DNA from: Haematococcus lacustris
Taxonomy: Eukaryota; Chlorophyta; Chlorophyceae; Chlamydomonadales; Haematococcaceae
Assembly (NCBI GenBank): GCA_030144725.1
Contig: JASKMD010000029.1
Span: forward strand, 15,162,280-15,226,279
Length of the DNA stretch: 64,000 nucleotides
Direction of reading: 5' to 3'
Shown here: piece by piece, positions 59,502-64,000 of the stretch
Numbering within the stretch: position 1 is the stretch's first letter
Layout of the letters: each line of letters begins with the position of its first letter
The notes under the pieces: model-generated
Told to the model about the DNA's origin: nothing
Databases searched by the model: none
What the model saw: only the letters and a program-made list of their open reading frames with translations
Program-made: the position numbers and the translations under genes

Positions 59502-62500
59502 ATGGCGTCTCACGCGTCTGCGCCCTTCTATCGTGTGGCCCTCACCAAAGGAAATGCAGCCGCAGTCAAAGACCCCCGCGGCATGAGGCCGCCTCGCGCC
59601 AGCAGCAGCATCCGCCCCTGCGCCGGCCCAGCCCCAGCCCCCCCCTTGACGACCCATCCCGCATCCAACGTTACCGGCACCGATCCCTCCTCTCGCCCTA
59701 ACTCTCCGAATTCAGGTGGCCCGCGAGTCAGCAGCGCCGCAGCCGATCGATCTACTCCTTCGGGTCAGTCACGCTGGACGGGTGACGGCAGCCAAAGCAG
59801 TGCCAAACCCAGCCAGGGGTTTGGAGGCTCTGGGCCCTCAAGGGGATGTAGGAAAAAGGGCAGGGATGAGGGAAAAGGCAAGGCCAAACGTAATGCCTAC
59901 AACAAGCTTGGGGGCATACAACAGCATGGCAAGGGCCCTGAAGGAGGAAGGATGTATTCCTCAGAGCTCAACACCACAGACCCCCGTCCACACATCATAA
60001 CATCAAGACGCCAGAATGCGAGTGGGGAGGATGCGCCCAAGGCAGGTTCACACAGGGGTCAGTGGGCTGCCCAGGGGGGCGAGCTGCTGATGGGACCCGA
60101 GCAGACCTGGGGCCAGCTTGAAGGTGGCGGCCCGCAGGGTCAGCCAGCTGCACAGGGGGCAGGGCAGCTGCCCAAGGCTGCAGGATCCCTGCAAAACCAT
60201 GAACAGCGCCAACACCAGCGCTCTCAGCACCACCACTATCCTGCACAGCGACCTGACCAGCAGTACCAGCAGCAGCCTCGACATCAGGATAGGAGAGGGC
60301 GGTGGAAGGAGCAGGGCGCAGGGTGGGAGCGGCAGCTGGCTCCTGTACACAGCCCGCCTGCTGGCCAGCAGCCACCCCCTAACCACTATCTCAACCGCCG
60401 GCATGCTGGGCAGGGCCACCAGGAGACCTGGGTCTCAGCAACTGGCCTTGAGGGCGGTGCAGCACCCGGCCCCCCCAACAGGTCAAGGTTCCAGAGGGGC
60501 AGCCAGCCACCTCACCAGCCGCCTCACCAGTCACCTCACCAGGCACGGTTCAATGGGGGCGTGAGGCCCAAACCCACTCCTGAGCGCTGCCTTGACCCCG
60601 GCCTGCCCACCTGCCTGCCCCCTGACCTGCCTCTACCCCGGGGATGGAGCTTTGGGGTGGAGGTGGAGGTGGCAGCAGGGTCACCTCAGGCTCGGGCTGG
60701 ATGGTTGCGTCGGCTGGAAGCAGCTGTGGGGCCCCAGACCTGGCCAGGATGGAGGTGAGGGGGTAGAGGTTAGGGTGGAATGTGCTGGGGGTGGGTGGTG
60801 GGTTGTTGGGGGTGGGTGGTGGGTGGGACCAGGCTGACATGATGTTGGAGGATCTGGGCTAGGATTTGCTGGTCATGTGAGGCGTGGGTGGGCCAGGGAG
60901 AGGGGTGGAAGGAAAAGGGGAAGGGGAATGGCTGAAGCGGAGAGATCAACGGACGGCTTTACCATGTGGTGCTCTGCCTGGCTGCGCAGGGTGAAGCAGG
61001 TGCCTCCTGAGCTGCACCGCCAGCCCCGCGACTGTGTCACTAGCGCTCCGCTGGAGGGCCAGCATGGCCTGAGCACCCTCACAGCAGCCCTGGCTGTACT
61101 GCAGGCTGCTGGGCAGGAGGGGCAGCAGGCAGTGGGTGGGCAGCGACCTCAGGAAGTGGAGGAGGGCGGCTGGTGGGGCGGTCAAGGACCTGGGCTGCAT
61201 GTGCAGGTGGTCTGGGCACACGGGGAAGGGACGTCAAGGCACCCTGGCCTGCCCGCCTGCTTGCCCGCCCACGCCTGCCCTGAATGTCAGCTGGCAGCAT
61301 GCCTGGCGGTGTGGCTCTTAAGGGAGGATGGTTGCAGACTAGTTTAGTCTAAGCAGGGCTGCTAGGACCTCATCAATGCATGCTGCAAGGCTTCAAGCCA
61401 CAACCTGCGACCTCATTCCCTGCTGCTCTTCAACCTCCTCCTCCTCCTCCTTTACACCTCGACCATGTACCCATGTGCCTCCTCCATTTCCTAGGTGTGG
61501 CCCAGCCCGCTGGACCTCGGCTGCCACTCACCCTGGCAGCTCAACTCCTTGGGCAGCAGTGGGTGGAGTGCGGTGCACCTAGCTGCCCTGACCAGCCTGT
61601 GGCGCTGCCTGCAGCCTGCGCTGGACCTGCTGGTCCCACAGGGGCGCAGGGGCTCGGCCTGCCCTCAGGCGCTACCCTTGCCTGAGGTGCGGGGCTGGAG
61701 GGCTGATGATGGGCAGCTGGGGGCAGGGGCAGGGGCAGGGGCAGGGGCAGGGGCAGGGGCAGGGGCAGGGGGGAAAAGCAGGACAAGGAGCAGGGGCGAG
61801 GAGCAAAAGGGCAGGGGAGGGGAGGGGCCATGGGAGGGGTGGAGGGGCCATGGAGTGGGTCGACAATCAGCTGCCAGGGCCTGGCTTTGCATGTGGGGGT
61901 ACCCTCAGCCTGCCAAGCTGTATGAGATGAGTTCACACCACACCCCACTGACATGGCCTGTCTGACTGCAGCGTGATGCGGGTGGCGCTCCTGGCAGAGT
62001 GAGCGGCCTCGTGTCGTCATGCAACCCGGCAGGCAGGTCAGTGCTCCCCTCAACTGTCCCCCATGCCTTGGCTGCCCTGGCCTGGCTGCTGTGTGCATTG
62101 GAAGGCACATAGCACCCATCCTCTCACACTTTGCTCCCCTCCCCTCACTCTTTGCTCCAAGCATTCCATGGCCAATGGTTGGAGAATGCCTAACATGAGC
62201 GTGTGTTCCTGACATGATTGTGATGTCATGAGCAAGGGACACTCACACAACAGCGCCCTGTCACAACAGTAATGAACACCTGTGGTTATGAAGATCATGG
62301 GGAGGGCTGCCACAACAGCCAGACAGGCAGGCAGGCAGGCAGAGCCGCTGGAAAAGTTGGCAAGGCTGTGCCGCCCTTGGCTGGCTTGCGCTCCTACCGC
62401 TGCCATGCAGGAACTACAAGCTTGACCTGCATGCGCTGTACATCAGCAAGGCTGTGCAGTTCAAGCAGGCTGCTGCCTCAACCAACATTGACGAGGTGAG

Positions 62501-64000
62501 GAAGGGGGCAACAAGGCAAACCACATTTGCTGTCGGGATCAAGTCCTGCTGCACTCAAACCAGCGGTTCAGGAGGGTGGTGGTCCTGCCTGGCAGGGTGT
62601 TGCTGGGGGAAGAGGCCCTGGCTGCACTCAGGGTGTGATGCCAGATGGGGAGAGTGAGAGCACCAGGCCCTGATGTCATGACTGCATCACACTCACCACA
62701 CCCACCACGCCTGGCCTTGCGCAGCCTGACCCCATCCCCTTTCACCCCTCCCACTCCTCACACCCCTTGCCTGCCTGCCCTTTCCCCCAGGTGTGTGGCT
62801 GGGTTCACTTGTGCTGCCGCCTGGTGGACAAGGCGCAGCAGGCCGCCCACCTGGCACCCCTGCAGCCCGCACCCCCCTCACCCAACCAGCTGCTGGCACA
62901 GAGCTATGCCCTGGCTGCGGGCCACTGGCTGTGGGCAGCACTAGCAGCGCACCAGCTGGCCACAGCGTCGACACGCAGGCAGCTGGGCGCGGCTCGGGCA
63001 GGTGGCAAACTGTCGAGGTGGCACAAGCTGTGCAGGAGGCGTCCCGGCAGGTCTCAGGTGGCCGCAGGGGCATCAGAAAGCAGGCAGCTGGGGGGTGGGG
63101 TCAGAGGCAGGCGGGTGGGGTGGGTGGTGCGAAGGGCAGTAGGCAGGAGGAGCGGTTCCAAGCTGCAACGCAATGCAGGCCACCCGGAGCAGCAGGGGCC
63201 GGAGGGGAGGGTTTGGGGAGCTGGAAGGCATTTCGTACGGCATGAGGTTCGAGGGGGCATGCCTACGGTCCCACCTGCAACCACATTGGAGGTCACACCC
63301 CAGGTCACACCTGAGGTCACACCTGAAGTCACATTGAAGGTCACACCCGGCACTGGCGAGCCAGCAGGTGTGCGCGCAGGGGTCTCAGCAAAGGCCATGC
63401 CTAAGGCCCTGGCCCGCCTGGGTGTGGCTGCGTACGGCCTGTATGCCAGCGCCTGGCAGCTGCTGCGGCTGTGCAGCCTCATCGGCACGGACACTGAGGG
63501 GCTGCAGCTGGTGGAACCAGAAGGGGGGTGGGAGCCGGGCATGCTCACCTCCTCAGCGGCCCCGGCGCCTGCCCCTGCCCCCGCTCCCAACCCTGGAGCC
63601 GCTCCTGGCCCAGCTGCTGGCCATGCCCCTGCTCCCAACCCTGGAGCCAGTGCTAGCCCAGCTGCTGGCCCTGCCGCTGCCCCCGCTCCCAACCCTGGAG
63701 CCGCTCCTGGCCCAGCTGCTGGCCATGCCCCTGCTCCCAACCCTGGAGCCAGTGCTAGCCCAGCTGCTGGCCCTGCCGCTGCCCCCGCTCCTAACCCTGG
63801 AGCCGCTCCCGGCCCAGCTGCTGCCCCCGCTCCTGCTCCTGCCCTTGCTCCTGCACCGGCAGCTGCCAGCTTGCCTGTCCTTAGCCCTACCCCTGCCTCG
63901 ACACATGACCCCACCCCAAGTCTGAGGGCTTCAGCACACCCAGCCTCAGGAGCTCAAACCACCTCTGCAGCAGCCTCTAGGCCTAGGGAGGCTGCTGGTG
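59502..64000 (+). CDS. Putative amidoligase-domain protein (3' partial)
   Basis: Exons 59502-60754, 60990-61206, 61495 to about 61686, 62411-62495 and 62791 to the window end. About 380 residues of Gln/Pro/Gly-rich disorder precede WSFGVEVEVAAGS, the FGVExE-type start of the amidoligase (COOH-NH2 ligase) fold. RDCVTSAPLEGQHGLSTL matches the xxVSPPLxGxxGL region, and GLHVQV the GLHVHV motif. WSAVHLAALTSLW and LDLLVPQGRRG match the helix and P-x-S-R-type region. NYKLDLHALYISKAVQFKQA then NIDEVCGWVHLCCRLVDKA match the late LNxxAL..GTxEFR..W block. Exon 3 to 4 phase was not resolved, so a small exon may be missing. The C-terminal frame is open to the last base and carries 102-bp Pro/Ala repeats. 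The family acts as ATP-dependent amide ligases; the substrate is unknown. A start 63 bp upstream is also possible. Confidence 0.6.
61721..61770 (+). repeat. GGGGCA hexamer repeat
   Basis: About eight copies of GGGGCA lie in the predicted intron after exon 3 of the amidoligase-like gene. Confidence 0.85.
63560..63830 (+). repeat. 102-bp coding minisatellite
   Basis: About 2.6 tandem units encode PAPNPGAAPGPAAGHAPAPN-type residues in the open C-terminal exon of the amidoligase-like gene. Confidence 0.8.

Overview
The window looks like nuclear DNA of a chlorophycean green alga. The evidence is GC-rich, CAG/glutamine-rich coding sequence, many short GT-AG introns (two are GC-AG), a plant-type tryptophan synthase beta chain with a transit-peptide-like leader, and dense mobile-element debris. 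A Haematococcus-like alga is my guess from memory of similar repeat-borne proteins; nothing here was searched.

Host genes, reconstructed exon by exon with matching splice phases: (1) a very long minus-strand gene, 19082 down to at least 1569, encoding a multi-pass membrane protein that ends in a class III nucleotide cyclase domain of guanylate type; (2) a plus-strand M14 carboxypeptidase D/N-type gene (21391-27328); (3) a minus-strand RLP24 ribosome-biogenesis gene (31333-32206); (4) a minus-strand Cys-rich-finger plus UBA protein (41901-46375); (5) minus-strand tryptophan synthase beta (51772-55232); (6) a plus-strand putative amidoligase-domain gene (59502 to the window end, partial).

Around and inside these genes lies mobile DNA. 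The dominant family has the RuvC-II/RuvC-III arrangement of Fanzor proteins (eukaryotic relatives of TnpB). At least three lineages occur, called here A, B and C, mostly as fragments in host introns. Lineages A and C keep a conserved non-coding module directly 3' of the RuvC-III end, which is a candidate guide-RNA (omegaRNA) region. One lineage-A derivative (7542-7912) is just the 5' module joined to the 3' module. Other elements are a LINE 3' end in two inverted copies, a TCAGG-ended hAT-like DNA transposon (three copies, two with exact 7-bp target duplications), a 1656-bp element nested in the terminus of one of those copies, and an 871-bp MITE with an exact 8-bp target duplication.

Three giant, nearly perfect tandem arrays stand out: CCCCG (3.1 kb, 33077-36218), GGTCA/GGGTCA (1.9 kb, 37150-39080) and AGGC (0.84 kb, 45204-46042). 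The first two abut Fanzor pieces at intron positions; the third fills intron 1 of the finger/UBA gene. Long frames running through the arrays are periodicity artefacts. All gene models are ab initio from reading the sequence; exon ends rest on splice consensus, phase agreement and protein-family continuity.
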